Positions 36,373 through 44,324 of a stretch of DNA of 64,000 nucleotides are shown one piece after another. The notes beneath the pieces are model-generated. The model was given only the letters and a program-made list of their open reading frames with translations. It was not told where the DNA came from and searched no databases. The translations under genes were made by a program, and so were the position numbers. Numbering within the stretch: position 1 is the first letter of the stretch; each line of letters begins with the position of its first letter. The DNA is from Xanthomonas hyacinthi (GTDB lineage: Bacteria > Pseudomonadota > Gammaproteobacteria > Xanthomonadales > Xanthomonadaceae), in NCBI RefSeq assembly GCF_009769165.1, contig NZ_CP043476.1:1054001-1118000 (forward strand). Direction: 5' to 3'.

Positions 36373-36864
36373 TCAATCCAGCAGCTGCGGCATGTTCGGC
36401 AATTCGTCGCGCTCGGCCTGACCCGGCTGCGCCGGAAAATGCGCGGCCAACAGTGCCGACACCGCCACCACTCCGGCGATCACCGCCTGCTCGGGCTGGC
36501 CGGCGCGCATGTCGCGTTCGATCAGCGCGCAGACCTGGCGCCATTGCTCCGCATCCACGCGCCCGTGCAGGCCACGGTCGGCCACGATCTCGATGCGGTG
36601 GTCGGCCAGCAGCAGGTAGATCAGCACGCCGTTGTTGGCCTCGGTGTCCCAGCTGCGCAACTGCGCGAAGGCCTGCTCGGCGCGCGTGCGCGGCGCCACG
36701 CCGCGCAGCAGCGCCGCCGGCGCCAGCGCCGCTTCGACCGCGAACATCACCTGGCCGCGATGCAGCCGTTCGCCGTCGGCGATCGTCGCGCCGATGCGCT
36801 CCAGGCTGGCATTCGGGAACAGGCTGCGCGCCGCCGGCGCGAACAGATGACGAAACAGCCGCAT
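36373..36864 (-). CDS. TPM-domain protein, short
   Basis: A 163-residue protein with the TPM (TLP18.3/Psb32) fold, containing AFAQLRSWDTEANNGVLIYL and DHRIEIVADRGLHGRV. It has no clear signal peptide. Such proteins are seen next to LemA and larger TPM proteins and are thought to act in membrane or photosystem-like protein quality control; the biochemical role in bacteria is unclear. Its ATG shares one base with the stop of the longer TPM gene (TGATG). Confidence 0.85.
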   Translation of the reverse strand: MRLFRHLFAPAARSLFPNASLERIGATIADGERLHRGQVMFAVEAALAPAALLRGVAPRTRAEQAFAQLRSWDTEANNGVLIYLLLADHRIEIVADRGLHGRVDAEQWRQVCALIERDMRAGQPEQAVIAGVVAVSALLAAHFPAQPGQAERDELPNMPQLLD

Positions 36865-37805
36865 CACCAACTCCCCGAGGCGCCACCGCCTCCCGAACTG
36901 CCGCCGCCACCGCCCCAGCCGCCGCCGCCGCCGAAACCACCGCCGCCGCCACCACCGAAGCCGCCGAAGCCGCCCCCGAAGCCGCCGCCGCCCCAACCAC
37001 CGCCACCGCCGACCGAGCGGCCCGGCGAGGTGCCCGACAGCAGCCCCAGCACCAGCCCGATGGCGCCGGTCAGCGCAGCGACGAACAGCGACAGGCTCAG
37101 CAGCAGGCCCACGCCGCCGCCGGCGAGCGCCGCCAGCGCGCCGCGCAGCGGCCGCGGCGCGCGTGCGAACAGCAGTTGCGCGACGAAGGCGGCGAACAGG
37201 CCGCCGAAGAAGCCGAGCGGCAGCCTGCCGCCGGAACGCGCCTCGGACGCGTGCGCGCTCACCGGCGCCGGCAGCTGTTCGCCGTCGATCAGCTTGACCA
37301 GCATCGCGGTGGCCTCGGCGATGCCGCCGCTGTAGTCGCCGGCGCGGAACCGCGGCACCAGGTACTCCTGGATGATGCGGTTGGCGGTGGCATCGGGAAT
37401 CGCGCCTTCCAGGCCATAGCCGGGCTGGATGCGCACGCGCCGGTCGTCCTTGGCCACCACCAGCAGCACGCCGTCGTCCACACCCTTGCGGCCGATCTGC
37501 CACTTGTCGAACACCCGCTGGGTGTATTGCTCGATCGTCTCCGGCGCGGTGCTGGCGACCACCAGCACCTGCAGCTGGCTGCCCTTGCGCTGCTGCAGCT
37601 GCAGCGCCTGCTGCTCCAGCTGCAGGCGCTGGGTCGGCTGCAAGGTGCCGGTGGTGTCGACCACCGGCGTGTCCAGCGGCGGGATCGGCGCCTCGCCGGC
37701 GGCCTGCGCCCAGGCCAGCAGCGGCACCAGCGCCAGCAGCAGCGTTCCGATCCAGGCACGCCGGCCGCGGCGCGCAGGGCGCTGGCGGGTGGTCGCATCG
37801 CGCAT
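36864..37805 (-). CDS. TPM-domain membrane protein with Gly-rich tail
   Basis: A 313-residue protein. A signal sequence ending near LAWAQA is followed by the TPM domain (PPLDTPVVDTTGTLQP, RKGVDDGVLLVVAKDDRRVR, PGYGLEGAIPDATANRI). Two hydrophobic helices come next (LFAAFVAQLLF and GLLLSLSLFVAALTG) and the tail is almost only Gly, Phe, Trp and Ser (SVGGGGGWGGGGFGGG). The TPM part faces the periplasm. It is the middle gene of a lemA-TPM-TPM operon. The repetitive tail is a family feature and likely a site of length variation. Confidence 0.88.
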   Translation of the reverse strand: MRDATTRQRPARRGRRAWIGTLLLALVPLLAWAQAAGEAPIPPLDTPVVDTTGTLQPTQRLQLEQQALQLQQRKGSQLQVLVVASTAPETIEQYTQRVFDKWQIGRKGVDDGVLLVVAKDDRRVRIQPGYGLEGAIPDATANRIIQEYLVPRFRAGDYSGGIAEATAMLVKLIDGEQLPAPVSAHASEARSGGRLPLGFFGGLFAAFVAQLLFARAPRPLRGALAALAGGGVGLLLSLSLFVAALTGAIGLVLGLLSGTSPGRSVGGGGGWGGGGFGGGFGGFGGGGGGGFGGGGGWGGGGGSSGGGGASGSW

Positions 37806-37900
37806 TGCAGACTCCTGCCGGCGCAATCGCGCGGCGGCATCGAAGGGAAGAAAGCGCAGCGGCGGTAACATCGCCGGCGCCGCCGCGTGACGCGCTGCGC

Positions 37901-38530
37901 TTACTGCGCCGGCTGCGGCGCCGGCTGCGGCTTGGGCGGCGCCGGCTGGCCGCCGAAATTCACCGCCGGCGCCTCGGAGATCTGCGCCTCGTTGGCCACG
38001 GAGAAGTTCGGCTTTTCCTTGTAGCCGAAGATCTTCGAGGTGATCACCTGCGGGAACGAGCGGATGTAGGTGTTGTAGTCCTGCACCGCCTGGATGTAGC
38101 GGCCGCGGGCCACGGTGATGCGGTTCTCGGTGCCTTCCAGCTGCGCCTGCAGGTCGCGGAACGACTGGTCGGACTTGAGGTCGGGATAGTTCTCGGTGAC
38201 CACCAGCAGCCGCGACAGCGCGCCGGACAGCGCGCCCTGCGCCTGCTGGAACTGCTGCAGCGAGGCCGCATCGTCGGCGTTGACCTGGACCTGGCCGACC
38301 CGCGCGCGCGCATTGGTCACGTCGGTCAGCACCTGCCGCTCCTGGTCGGCATAGCCCTTGACCGTGTTGACCAGGTTCGGGATCAGGTCGGCGCGGCGCT
38401 TGTACTGGTTCAGCACCTCGGACCAGCCGGCCTTGACCGCCTCGTCCTTCTGCTGGATCGCGTTGTAGCCGCAACCGGACAACAGCACCGCCACGGCGGC
38501 GAGCAACAACGAGCGGGACAACAGGCGCAT
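37901..38530 (-). CDS. lemA: LemA family lipoprotein
   Basis: A 209-residue protein with a lipoprotein signal (LLLAAVAVLLSGC, lipobox LSGC) and then the long helical LemA domain. Conserved stretches include YNAIQQKDEAVKAGWSEV, LIPNLVNTVKGYA and ARGRYIQAVQDYNTYIRSFP. A Pro/Gln/Ala-rich tail ends the protein. LemA proteins form coiled-coil bundles in the envelope; the role is not settled. It is the first gene of the operon and needs Lgt for lipidation. Confidence 0.93.
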   Translation of the reverse strand: MRLLSRSLLLAAVAVLLSGCGYNAIQQKDEAVKAGWSEVLNQYKRRADLIPNLVNTVKGYADQERQVLTDVTNARARVGQVQVNADDAASLQQFQQAQGALSGALSRLLVVTENYPDLKSDQSFRDLQAQLEGTENRITVARGRYIQAVQDYNTYIRSFPQVITSKIFGYKEKPNFSVANEAQISEAPAVNFGGQPAPPKPQPAPQPAQ

Positions 38531-38606
38531 GGCGCGCTCCTGTGGAAGACAGGGTGCAGCTTGCCACGCCCCCGCTAAAAACGCAGCCGCGGACGGCATC
38601 AGCCGT

Positions 38607-39356
38607 TCACCACTGGCCGGCGCCGGGCACGTGATGGGCGGCGGCGCGGCGGCGCATCAGCAGGTTCAGCCATTCCACCAGCACCGAGAAGCCCATCGCC
38701 GCGTAGACGTAGGGCTTGGGCACGTGCACGTCCACGCCGTCCAGGATCAGCACCACGCCGATCATCAGGATGAACGCCAGCGCCAGCATCTTCACCGTCG
38801 GGTTGGCGTCGATGAAGCGGCCCAGCGGGTTGGCCGCCAGCAGCATCGCCGCCACCGCCAGCAGCACCGCCGCCACCATCACCGGGATGTGCTGGGCCAT
38901 GCCGACCGCGGTGATCACCGAGTCCAGCGAGAACACGATGTCGATCACCGCGATCTGCGCGATCACCATCCAGAACACGCCCGAGGCCTTGCTGGTGGTC
39001 GGATCGGCGTCTTCGCCGCCGGTGATCATTTCGCGGATCTCCATCGTGCCCTTCACCAGCAGGAACGCGCCGCCGACGATCAGCACCAGGTCGCGCACCG
39101 AGATGCCCATGCCGGCGACGCTGAACAGCTCGCCCTGCATCCGCGCCAGGAACGCCAGCGACACCAGCAGCGCGATGCGGGTCAGGCACGCCACCGCGAT
39201 GCCGAACTTGCGCGCGGCCGGGCGCTGCGCCTCCGGCAGCTTGCCCACCGCGATGGAAATGAACACCAGGTTGTCGATGCCCAGCACGATTTCCAACGCG
39301 CTCAGCGTCAGCAGCGTCAGCCAGGTGTTGGGATCGGCGAGAAACTCGAAAGCCAT
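38607..39356 (-). CDS. TerC-family integral membrane protein
   Basis: A 249-residue protein with about seven helices and the TerC acidic motifs EIVLGIDN (first helix) and FSLDSVITAVG. TerC/Alx-type proteins export manganese or support metalation of exported proteins. AAAGGA precedes the ATG. The 40 bp between it and dgkA leave no room for a yybP-ykoY manganese riboswitch, so such control is not evident here. The C-terminus is short. Confidence 0.9.
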   Translation of the reverse strand: MAFEFLADPNTWLTLLTLSALEIVLGIDNLVFISIAVGKLPEAQRPAARKFGIAVACLTRIALLVSLAFLARMQGELFSVAGMGISVRDLVLIVGGAFLLVKGTMEIREMITGGEDADPTTSKASGVFWMVIAQIAVIDIVFSLDSVITAVGMAQHIPVMVAAVLLAVAAMLLAANPLGRFIDANPTVKMLALAFILMIGVVLILDGVDVHVPKPYVYAAMGFSVLVEWLNLLMRRRAAAHHVPGAGQW

Positions 39357-39396
39357 GGGGGTCGAATCCTTTAACGGTAAAAAAGACAGGTGGACG

Positions 39397-39777
39397 TCAC
39401 CGCAGGCGCGGCAGCAGGATCAGGCCCCAGCACAGCAGCACATTGGCCAGCATCAGCAGCACCGCGGCCGAGCCCATGTCCTTGGCGCGGCCGGCCAGTT
39501 CGTGGTGCTCCGGGCCGTAGCGCTCGATCAGCGCCTCGATCGCGGAATTGAGCAGTTCCACCGCCAGCACCAGCAGCAGCGAGCCGATCATCAGCGCCTG
39601 CTGCACCGGCCCCTGCCCCAGCCACAGCGCCAACGGCGCCAGCACCACGAACAGGCACGCTTCCAGCCGGAACGAGGACTCGTGCAGCCAGGCGGCGCGC
39701 AGCCCCTGCCAGGACCAGCGCAGCGCCATCAGCATCCGCCGCGGCCCGCGCGGCAGGTGCCCGAATTGGTCGGCCAT
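39397..39777 (-). CDS. dgkA: Diacylglycerol kinase, prokaryotic type
   Basis: A 126-residue trimeric membrane kinase that recycles diacylglycerol to phosphatidic acid. It has three helices and the family motif VELLNSAIEALIERYGPEHH with KDMGSAAV. The ATG at 39777 fits the family length. It reads in the same direction as terC downstream and is divergent from the SGNH hydrolase gene, with a 200-bp gap containing a perfect 16-base CCGCCGCCGGCGGCGG palindrome. Confidence 0.93.
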   Translation of the reverse strand: MADQFGHLPRGPRRMLMALRWSWQGLRAAWLHESSFRLEACLFVVLAPLALWLGQGPVQQALMIGSLLLVLAVELLNSAIEALIERYGPEHHELAGRAKDMGSAAVLLMLANVLLCWGLILLPRLR

Positions 39778-39979
39778 GGATCAGGCCCGGCCTGCGGAAC
39801 GGAGACGCGACGGCAACGGCCGGAAGGGAACGGTCATGGGCAATGGCGAAGCGGGCTAGGCGCCAATTTTGCCACAAGCCCCCGCTCGCCGCTGGGCCGG
39901 GCCGCCGCCGGCGGCGGATTTGCCTGCGGCGCAGCGCCTGCGGCACCATCGCCGCTGCGTCGTAGTTAGGAGGTACTCC

Positions 39980-40687
39980 ATGTCCCGTTCGCCGCTGCGC
40001 ACCGCGCTGCTCGCCACCGGCCTGTTCGTGCTGGGCCTGCATTCGGCCCTGGCGCTCACCCCGGCGGCCGTGCCGAAGATCCCCGAACAGGTCTCCAGTC
40101 CGGCCTGGGAAGCAGACATGCAACGCTTCGCCCAGGCCGACGCCGCGCATCCGCCGAAGCCCGGCGGCGTGCTGTTCGTCGGCAGTTCCTCGATCCGCTT
40201 CTGGCAGTCGCTGGCCAGCGACTTCCCCGGTGTGGACACGCTCAACCGCGGCTTCGGCGGCTCGGAGATCCGCGACAGCACCTGGTATGCCGACCGCATC
40301 GTGGTGCCGTACCGGCCGCGCCTGGTGGTGTTCTACGCCGGCGACAACGACCTCAACAGCGGCCGCAGCCCACAGCAGCTGCGCGACGATTTCCTGGCCT
40401 TCGTGGCGCGGGTGCGCCGCGACCTGCCCGGCACCCGCATCGCCTACCTCTCGATCAAGCCCAGCCCGGCGCGCGCGGCGCTGCTGCCGCAGGTGGCCGC
40501 AGCCAACGCGCTGATCCGCAAGGCCGCCGCGGGGCTGAAGCAGGTGGACTTCATCGACGTATACACGCCGATGCTCGGCGCCGACGGGCAACCGCGCGGC
40601 GAACTGTTCGGCGCGGACCATCTGCATATGAACGCCGCCGGCTATGCGCTGTGGCGCGACATCGTGCGCCCGTATCTGCAGCGCTGA
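39980..40687 (+). CDS. Exported SGNH/GDSL hydrolase
   Basis: A 235-residue secreted hydrolase with signal peptide (LLATGLFVLGLHSALA). Catalytic blocks are FVGSSSIRFW (serine in block I), NRGFGGSEIRD, YAGDNDLNSG and, at the end, FGADHLHMNAAGY (Asp-x-x-His). The order matches the GDSL-like lipase/acylhydrolase fold, and the substrate may be an ester of a lipid or sugar. AGGAGG precedes the ATG. It stands alone between divergent and convergent neighbours. Confidence 0.88.
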   Translation: MSRSPLRTALLATGLFVLGLHSALALTPAAVPKIPEQVSSPAWEADMQRFAQADAAHPPKPGGVLFVGSSSIRFWQSLASDFPGVDTLNRGFGGSEIRDSTWYADRIVVPYRPRLVVFYAGDNDLNSGRSPQQLRDDFLAFVARVRRDLPGTRIAYLSIKPSPARAALLPQVAAANALIRKAAAGLKQVDFIDVYTPMLGADGQPRGELFGADHLHMNAAGYALWRDIVRPYLQR

Positions 40688-40732
40688 GCGCGCCGCGCGC
40701 GCCGACGCCGCCGATTCAGGCGCTCCGGCCGC

Positions 40733-42013
40733 TCACTTGACCGGATCGAAGCGCACGGTAGCGGTAGTGCCGCCGCCTTCGGCGCTTTCCAGCCCGATCC
40801 GCCAGCCGAAGCGCTCGCACAGCCGGCGCACGATCGACAGGCCCAATCCGGTGCCCTGCGGGCGGTCAGGTTCGGCGCGGAAGAACGGCTCGAACGCGCG
40901 CTGCAGCGCTTCGTGGGACATGCCGATGCCGGTATCGCGGATGCTGATCCGGTCGCTGCCGATCTCGACCACGATGCTGCCGGCATCGGTATAGCTGCAG
41001 GCGTTGCGCAGCAGATTGCTGACCACCACGTGCAGCACCCGCGGCGGCGCATGCAACTGCGTGGCCGCCAGCACGCTGACGCGCAGCGTCACCGGCTTGC
41101 CGGCCAGCAGTTCGCGCGCATTCTCGGCCTCGTGCTCGACCACGTCGGCGACCTCGAAGGTCTCGCTCTGCGGCACCACGTCCGCTTCGCGCGCCAGGAT
41201 CAGGAACGCGTCGATCACCGCCTCCATGTCGCGGCCGGCGCGCTGGATGCGCTGCAGGCTGCGGCCCAGCCGCGGCGGCAGGTCCGGATCGGTCATCGCG
41301 ATGTCGCTGGCGACGCGGATCACGGTCAGCGGCGTGCGCAGTTCATGGCTGGCGTCGCGGGTGAAGTTGCGCTCGCGCGAGACATGGTCGGTGACGCGCA
41401 AGGCCAGCGCATGCAGCGCGGCGGCCAGTTGCCGCGATTCACCCTGCACGTCGGCCGGCAGGTTTTCCGGCGCCAGGTCGGCGGTGGACGGATGCCGCGG
41501 GTCCCATTGCGAGACGCGCCGCGCCAGCCAGTTCAGCGGCGACAGCCGGCGCCGCGAGGCGCGGTGGGTCAGCCATCCCACCACCGCCACCGCGATCAGG
41601 GTCAGCAGCGCCGGCACGATGCCGAACCAGAACGCCAGGCGCTGCGCCTGCGCGCGCAGGAACACCAGATACAGGCGCCCGGCCTTGGTCTCGTCGACCA
41701 GCACCATCTCGCCGCCGGGGCGGTTCTCGTGCAGGCCGGGATCGAGGCCGCGCAGCTGCGCCGGCAGCGCCGCATCCGATTGCCCGGCCGGTACCAGATA
41801 ACCACGCAAGGTGTGGCTGTTGGGCGGCGGCTGCGCCGGCGACTGCGCGTACAGGCGCCAGTAGTGCGCCGCTTCCTGGCGCATCACCGACCCCACCAGC
41901 GAGTGCTGCACCACCGCCACCACCAGATAGCTGCCCAACCCGACGATGCAGCCAGCGAACAGGATCCGGGCGATCAGGGCAAGGCGGATTTTGCGCGGCA
42001 AACCGTACGGCAT
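40733..42013 (-). CDS. colS: Sensor histidine kinase, ColS/VgrS-like
   Basis: A 426-residue kinase with two membrane helices around a periplasmic sensor of about 100 residues (VVQHSLVGSVMRQEAAHYW and LRGYLVPAG). A HisKA domain follows, with the phosphoacceptor in RDASHELRTPLTVIR, and then the HATPase motifs NLLRNACSYT, DTGIGM and GTGLGLSIV. No ExxE iron-binding motif was seen in the sensor, unlike described ColS/VgrS sensors, so the signal may differ. It follows its regulator on the same strand. The ColS name is by analogy. Confidence 0.7.
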   Translation of the reverse strand: MPYGLPRKIRLALIARILFAGCIVGLGSYLVVAVVQHSLVGSVMRQEAAHYWRLYAQSPAQPPPNSHTLRGYLVPAGQSDAALPAQLRGLDPGLHENRPGGEMVLVDETKAGRLYLVFLRAQAQRLAFWFGIVPALLTLIAVAVVGWLTHRASRRRLSPLNWLARRVSQWDPRHPSTADLAPENLPADVQGESRQLAAALHALALRVTDHVSRERNFTRDASHELRTPLTVIRVASDIAMTDPDLPPRLGRSLQRIQRAGRDMEAVIDAFLILAREADVVPQSETFEVADVVEHEAENARELLAGKPVTLRVSVLAATQLHAPPRVLHVVVSNLLRNACSYTDAGSIVVEIGSDRISIRDTGIGMSHEALQRAFEPFFRAEPDRPQGTGLGLSIVRRLCERFGWRIGLESAEGGGTTATVRFDPVK

Positions 42014-42039
42014 TACAGCTTCCGTGTGACGTCGCCGCG

Positions 42040-42045
42040 ATTATA
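42040..42045 (-). promoter_or_regulatory. Possible internal promoter (-10 box) of the kinase gene
   Basis: On the minus strand TATAAT lies about 27 bp before the kinase ATG. No good -35 is at the right distance. If used, it would express the kinase apart from the regulator upstream. Confidence 0.3.
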
Positions 42046-42074
42046 AGAGGGCGAATCGTGAATCCGCCGTGCAA

Positions 42075-42098
42075 GCAGGCCCCGTTGCCGGGGCCTGC
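42075..42098 (-). terminator. Perfect hairpin between regulator and kinase genes
   Basis: GCAGGCCCCG and CGGGGCCTGC pair over ten bases with a four-base loop. It lies between the two-component regulator and the kinase. It has no T-run on the downstream side, so partial termination or RNA protection is more likely than full termination. It would let the regulator be made in excess. Confidence 0.5.
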
Positions 42099-42124
42099 CG
42101 CGCAACGCTCGCGAGTACTACCGC

Positions 42125-42838
42125 TCAGCTCATCGGCTGGGCGATGTCGGCGATGCGGTAGCCGGCGCTCTGCACGGTGTGCAGCAACGGCCGGTCGAAC
42201 GGCTTGTCGATGATCTTGCGCAGGTTGTACAGATGGCTGCGCAGCGTGTCCGAGTCCGGCAGGCCGTTGCCCCAGATCTCGCGCTCGATCTCCTGGCGGG
42301 TGACCACCCGCGGCGATTCGCGCATCAGGATGGTCAGCAGGCGCAGGCCGATCGGCGACAGCTGCAGTTCGGTGCCGGCACGGGTCGCACGCATGCTCAC
42401 CGGATCCAGCACCAGGTCGGCCACCTTCAGCACTTCCGAACCCACCTGGCGGCGCTCGCGGCGGATCAGCGCGCGCAGCCGCGCTTCCAGTTCCTGGATC
42501 GCGAACGGCTTGGTCAGGTAGTCGTCGGCGCCGAAACCCAGGCCGGTGAGCTTGTCGTCGAGCGTGTCGCGCGCGGTCAGCATCAGCACCGGCGTGGACT
42601 TGCGCGCGTCGTTGCGCAAACGGCGGCACACTTCGATGCCGTCCAGGCGCGGCAGCATCAGGTCCAGCACCACCACGTCGTAGCTGTTCTCCGCCGCCAG
42701 GCGATAGCCGTCCAGGCCATCGCAGGCGTAATCCACTTCGAATCCGCGACCTTCCAGGTATTCGCCGATCATTTCGGAGATGTTGCGGTTGTCCTCGACG
42801 ACCAGAACGAGTCCGGAGGTTTCCTTGGTCTGACGCAT
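42125..42838 (-). CDS. colR: OmpR-family response regulator, ColR/VgrR-like
   Basis: A 237-residue regulator. The receiver domain has the acidic pair VVEDN, the phosphoacceptor in VVVLDLMLPRLDG and the lysine in GADDYLTKPF. The winged-helix output domain ends with DSDTLRSHLYNLRKIIDKPF and LLHTVQSAGYRIA, which closely matches ColR-type regulators. In xanthomonads such a regulator works in iron and membrane stress control. Naming is by similarity of the output domain. Confidence 0.75.
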   Translation of the reverse strand: MRQTKETSGLVLVVEDNRNISEMIGEYLEGRGFEVDYACDGLDGYRLAAENSYDVVVLDLMLPRLDGIEVCRRLRNDARKSTPVLMLTARDTLDDKLTGLGFGADDYLTKPFAIQELEARLRALIRRERRQVGSEVLKVADLVLDPVSMRATRAGTELQLSPIGLRLLTILMRESPRVVTRQEIEREIWGNGLPDSDTLRSHLYNLRKIIDKPFDRPLLHTVQSAGYRIADIAQPMS

Positions 42839-42930
42839 AGAGCTTCCTCAGTCTTCAGCTTTGTGAAACATGCCGGAAGCCCGGTGGTGACCGCGTGAAG
42901 AACGCCTCAGGTGCCTGACCGGCGCAAAAA

Positions 42931-43596
42931 TCACCCGCCGATCAAGGGCTTGAGCTTGGGCCACACATTGTCCAGCAGCGTCGGCTGGCCGGCGGCGGTG
43001 GGATGCAGGCCGTCGTCCTGCATCAGCGCCGGATTCAGCGCCACGCCCTCCAGCAGGAACGGCAGCAGCCCGGTCTGGTACTGCCTGGCCAGGTCCGCGT
43101 AGACCGCGCGCAGCCGCTGCCGGTACGCCGGCCCGTAGTTCGGCGGCACGTCGATGCCGAGCAGCAGCACCTTGGCGCCGGCGTCACGGCTGAGCACGAT
43201 CATCTTCTCCAGATTGCCGCGCAGCTCCGCCGGGGTCAGCCCGCGCAGCGCATCGTTGCCGCCGAGTTCGATCACCACCACCGCCGGCCGGTGCTTGAGC
43301 AGCAGCGCCGGCAGCCGGGTCAGCGCGCCGGAGGAGGTCTCGCCGCTGATGCTGGCATTGACGACCGCCGGCGGCGCCCGCATCTGTTGCTGCAGGCGGC
43401 GCTCCAGCAGCGCCACCCAGCCGGACTGGAGCGGGATGTTGTGCGCGGCGCTGAGGCTGTCGCCGACCACCAGCACCGGCCCCGCCGCACCTTTGGCACA
43501 GGCGATGGCGGGCAGCAGCAGACACCATGCCAGACAGGCCCAGAGCCAGGCGCTGCGCGTCCAGGCCGGCGTTCCTTTCGTATCGTTGCCACGCAT
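42931..43596 (-). CDS. tesA: TesA-like multifunctional acyl-CoA thioesterase/arylesterase
   Basis: A 221-residue SGNH hydrolase with a signal peptide (LACLAWCLLLPAIACA), so it is periplasmic like E. coli TesA. Catalytic motifs are VLVVGDSLSAAHN, NASISGETSSG, IELGGNDALRG and, near the end, QDDGLHPTAAGQ. It is divergent from an ABC ATPase/FtsX-like permease pair exactly as tesA is from ybbA-ybbP in E. coli, which supports the call. The gap between the two starts is tiny. Confidence 0.92.
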   Translation of the reverse strand: MRGNDTKGTPAWTRSAWLWACLAWCLLLPAIACAKGAAGPVLVVGDSLSAAHNIPLQSGWVALLERRLQQQMRAPPAVVNASISGETSSGALTRLPALLLKHRPAVVVIELGGNDALRGLTPAELRGNLEKMIVLSRDAGAKVLLLGIDVPPNYGPAYRQRLRAVYADLARQYQTGLLPFLLEGVALNPALMQDDGLHPTAAGQPTLLDNVWPKLKPLIGG

Positions 43597-44324
43597 CCGG
43601 AGATTTCCTCATCGACAATCTGGCCCCCACTCCCCGCACCGGCATCGCGATCGACGTACGCGATGTCGGCAAATCCGTCAGCGGACCGGAGGGTACGGTC
43701 CACATTCTCGACAAGGTCGGATTGACCATCGGTGAAGGCGACAGCGTCGCCATCGTCGGCGCCTCCGGTTCCGGCAAGACCACCCTGCTCGGCCTGCTCG
43801 CCGGCCTGGACCTGCCCACGCGCGGCGAGATCGTGCTCGCCGGGCAGTCGCTCAACGCGCTGGACGAGGAGGCGCGCGCCGCGCTGCGTGCGCGCGAAGT
43901 CGGTTTCGTGTTCCAGAGCTTCCACCTGCTGCCGTCGCTGACCGCCGCCGAAAACATCGCACTGCCGCTGGAACTGGCCGGGCGCGAGGACCCGGCGCGG
44001 GTGCGCGAGGTGCTGGAGGCGGTCGGCCTGACAGCCCGTGCGCGGCACTACCCGCGGCAGCTGTCCGGCGGCGAGCAGCAGCGCGTGGCGCTGGCGCGCG
44101 CGTTCGTGGCGCGGCCGCGGATCCTGTTCGCCGACGAACCCACCGGCAGCCTGGACCAGGCCACCGGCCAGCAGATCAGCGACCTGCTGTTCGCGCTTAA
44201 CGCCGGCAGCGACACCACCCTGGTGCTGGTCACCCACGATCTGCGCCTGGCGCAGCGCTGCGAACACCGCTACCGGCTCGACCGCGGGCGCCTGCGCCAG
44301 GCCGACGCGGTGGCCGACGCATGA
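43527..44324 (+). CDS. ybbA: ABC transporter ATP-binding protein, YbbA/LolD-like
   Basis: A cytoplasmic ATPase of the MacB/LolD class that pairs with the FtsX-like permease downstream. It has Walker A GASGSGKTTLLG, the signature LSGGEQQRVALARA, Walker B ILFADEPTGS and the H-loop VTHD. The conserved domain starts near 43640 (IDVRDVGKSV). The only normal in-frame start before it is ATG 43527, which overlaps the opposite-strand tesA start by 70 bp. A start at a nonstandard codon near 43610 after a GGAG is equally likely, so the N-terminus is uncertain. Its stop overlaps the permease ATG. Confidence 0.9.
   Translation: MPDRPRARRCASRPAFLSYRCHASGDFLIDNLAPTPRTGIAIDVRDVGKSVSGPEGTVHILDKVGLTIGEGDSVAIVGASGSGKTTLLGLLAGLDLPTRGEIVLAGQSLNALDEEARAALRAREVGFVFQSFHLLPSLTAAENIALPLELAGREDPARVREVLEAVGLTARARHYPRQLSGGEQQRVALARAFVARPRILFADEPTGSLDQATGQQISDLLFALNAGSDTTLVLVTHDLRLAQRCEHRYRLDRGRLRQADAVADA

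Noticed and set aside
39357..39396. Manganese riboswitch upstream of terC
   Set aside because: The gap is only 40 bp, too short for the yybP-ykoY aptamer.
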